Source: Actinomycetes bacterium | Lineage (GTDB): Bacteria; Actinomycetota; Actinomycetes; Actinomycetales; Dermatophilaceae | Length of the DNA: 8,706 bases | Assembly: GCA_023451855.1 (NCBI GenBank) | Contig: JAEXXY010000431.1 | Span: 1-8,706 of the forward strand | Direction: 5' to 3' | In this document: in pieces, positions 8,235-8,706 of the stretch | How the letters are laid out: every line of letters begins with the position of its first letter | Position numbering within the stretch: position 1 is the stretch's first letter | Notes under the pieces: generated by a model | The model's database searches: none | What the model was told of the DNA's origin: nothing | What the model saw: only the letters and a program-made list of their open reading frames with translations | Translations under genes and position numbers: made by a program

Positions 8235-8251
8235 GGCCACCGTTGGTGGCC
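8235..8251 (+). other. Leader hairpin just before the ribosome site of the second GlsB-like gene
   Basis: GGCCACC-GTT-GGTGGCC is a perfect seven-pair hairpin with a three-base loop. It ends 14 bases before the ATG, directly ahead of the GAAAGG ribosome site (8253-8258). It could stabilise the message or affect translation; it is too far upstream of the gene's end to be its terminator. The rest of the 188-base gap (8078-8265) shows no gene. Confidence 0.45.
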
Positions 8252-8265
8252 AGAAAGGCTGAGAC

Positions 8266-8535
8266 ATGGTTGGCACCATCATCGGCGCGATCATCGCCGG
8301 ACTCATCATCGGAGCCCTGGGCCGACTGATCCTGCCGGGCAAGCAGAACATCTCGATCCTCATGACGATCATCATCGGCATCGTGGCTTCCCTGATCGCC
8401 ACGTTCCTGCTCGAGGCGATCTTCCACTACCAGAACAAGAGCGGTGGCTTGGCGTGGTGGTACTGGATCGTCGGTGCCGTGCTCGCCGCGATCGGCATCA
8501 CCGTCTACGGGCGCATCAGCAAGCGACCGGTCTGA
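8266..8535 (+). CDS. GlsB/YeaQ/YmgE-type stress membrane protein (second copy)
   Basis: Integral membrane protein of 89 residues and a good match to the GlsB/YeaQ/YmgE (transglycosylase-associated) family. Helix one (about 3-22) leads into GRLILPGKQ (19-27), the family signature. Helix two (about 30-53) is Ile-rich (ILMTIIIGIVASLIATFLL). A short polar loop (YQNKSGG) and a Trp-rich start (AWWYW) precede helix three (about 64-82), and the tail ISKRPV is basic. The ATG at 8266 follows GAAAGG with 7 bases of spacing. It has the same length as the first copy, with Arg20 and LPG 23-25 at identical positions, so the two look like an old tandem duplication. Ile codons (ATC) are heavily used, which reflects composition of the helices. 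Likely expressed under envelope or general stress, judging by the family. Confidence 0.9.
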   Translation: MVGTIIGAIIAGLIIGALGRLILPGKQNISILMTIIIGIVASLIATFLLEAIFHYQNKSGGLAWWYWIVGAVLAAIGITVYGRISKRPV

Positions 8536-8540
8536 CGCGT

Positions 8541-8562
8541 CGGACGCCCACGACGGCGTCCG
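8541..8562 (+). terminator. First of two tandem hairpins after the GlsB-like pair
   Basis: CGGACGCC (8541-8548) pairs perfectly with GGCGTCCG (8555-8562) around a six-base loop, starting five bases after the stop codon at 8535. It precedes a stronger hairpin by eight bases. It may act as part of a two-step terminator or protect the 3' end of the message. Confidence 0.5.
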
Positions 8563-8569
8563 TGACGAC

Positions 8570-8599
8570 GAAGGGCCCGACCGTCCGGTCGGGCCCTTC
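8570..8599. terminator. Strong bidirectional terminator hairpin
   Basis: GAAGGGCCCGACC (8570-8582) pairs perfectly over 13 bases with 8587-8599 around the loop GTCC. It lies between the stop of the plus-strand GlsB-like gene (8535) and the stop of the minus-strand gene (8617-8619), so it can end both transcripts. The stem ends in A-A/T-T pairs, but no T run follows. Confidence 0.85.
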
Positions 8600-8616
8600 C
8601 GTCATCCCGAGGCGGG

Positions 8617-8706
8617 TCAGGCCGACAGGCCGAGCCGCTCCATCCGACGGGTGTGCTCGTCGGTGAGCCGGGCGAACATCCGTCCCAGCTCGGCGAGGTC
8701 GGCGCC
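8617..8706 (-). CDS. C-terminal end of a minus-strand gene (cut by window edge)
   Basis: On the minus strand a frame is open from the window edge to a TGA (8619-8617), giving the last 29 residues, ending in RLTDEHTRRMERLGLSA. Codons are GC-rich at third positions, and the terminator hairpin sits just downstream, so it is probably a real gene. The visible piece is a charged amphipathic helix. By gene order near DUF3107 in other actinobacteria, it could be the ferritin-like/MiaE-like protein that I recall in that place (Rv3210c region), and the His/Met/Arg-rich helix would fit. A MarR-type regulator tail is an alternative. The fragment is too short to decide. Confidence 0.6.
   Translation of the reverse strand, partial: GADLAELGRMFARLTDEHTRRMERLGLSA

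Overview
The window is GC-rich DNA from a high-GC actinobacterium. The codons have strong third-position GC bias, the FurA-KatG pair is of the mycobacterial/streptomycete type, and the trio moeZ / TetR regulator / DUF3107 protein is ordered as I remember it from Mycobacterium (Rv3206c-Rv3208-Rv3208A). A member of the Intrasporangiaceae or a related micrococcal family is a guess from general sequence character. The sequence alone cannot fix the genus.

Layout. Positions 1-297 hold the end of an unrecognised plus-strand gene, closed by a strong hairpin at 305-343 that also serves the convergent katG. Positions 382-3117 hold a minus-strand oxidative-stress operon: furA (iron/peroxide-type repressor) then katG (catalase-peroxidase), 30 bases apart. 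Upstream of furA, 3118-3280 carries a Fur-like operator of three alternating CTTGA half-sites, over a promoter that probably makes a leaderless furA message. Divergent from it is a FUSC/ArAE-type membrane protein (about 3281-4600). Positions 4629-6631 hold two minus-strand genes: moeZ, which activates sulfur-carrier proteins, and downstream of it an unusual fusion of an alkyltransferase-like (ATL) DNA-repair domain to a vicinal-oxygen-chelate (VOC, glyoxalase-like) domain. A TetR-family regulator (6724-7398) is divergent from moeZ, with a 24-bp dyad between them, and is followed by the small DUF3107 protein (7466-7690). Two tandem 89-residue GlsB/YeaQ/YmgE-type membrane proteins follow (7808-8077 and 8266-8535), preceded by GGGTAC elements that resemble the -10 of actinobacterial general-stress sigma factors. 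Two tandem hairpins close this block, and the 3' end of a minus-strand gene reaches the window edge.

How the genes work together. Much of the content relates to stress defence: peroxide removal (KatG under FurA), damaged-base recognition and possibly reactive-carbonyl handling (ATL-VOC), sulfur-carrier activation (MoeZ), and envelope or general-stress small membrane proteins. This is mostly core chromosome. I see no transposase, integrase, CRISPR array, tRNA or rRNA gene, and no clear sign of recent transfer. The least ordinary items are the ATL-VOC fusion, the three-half-site FurA operator with leaderless promoter geometry, the moeZ/tetR dyad, and the repeated GGGTAC elements near the paired GlsB-like genes.
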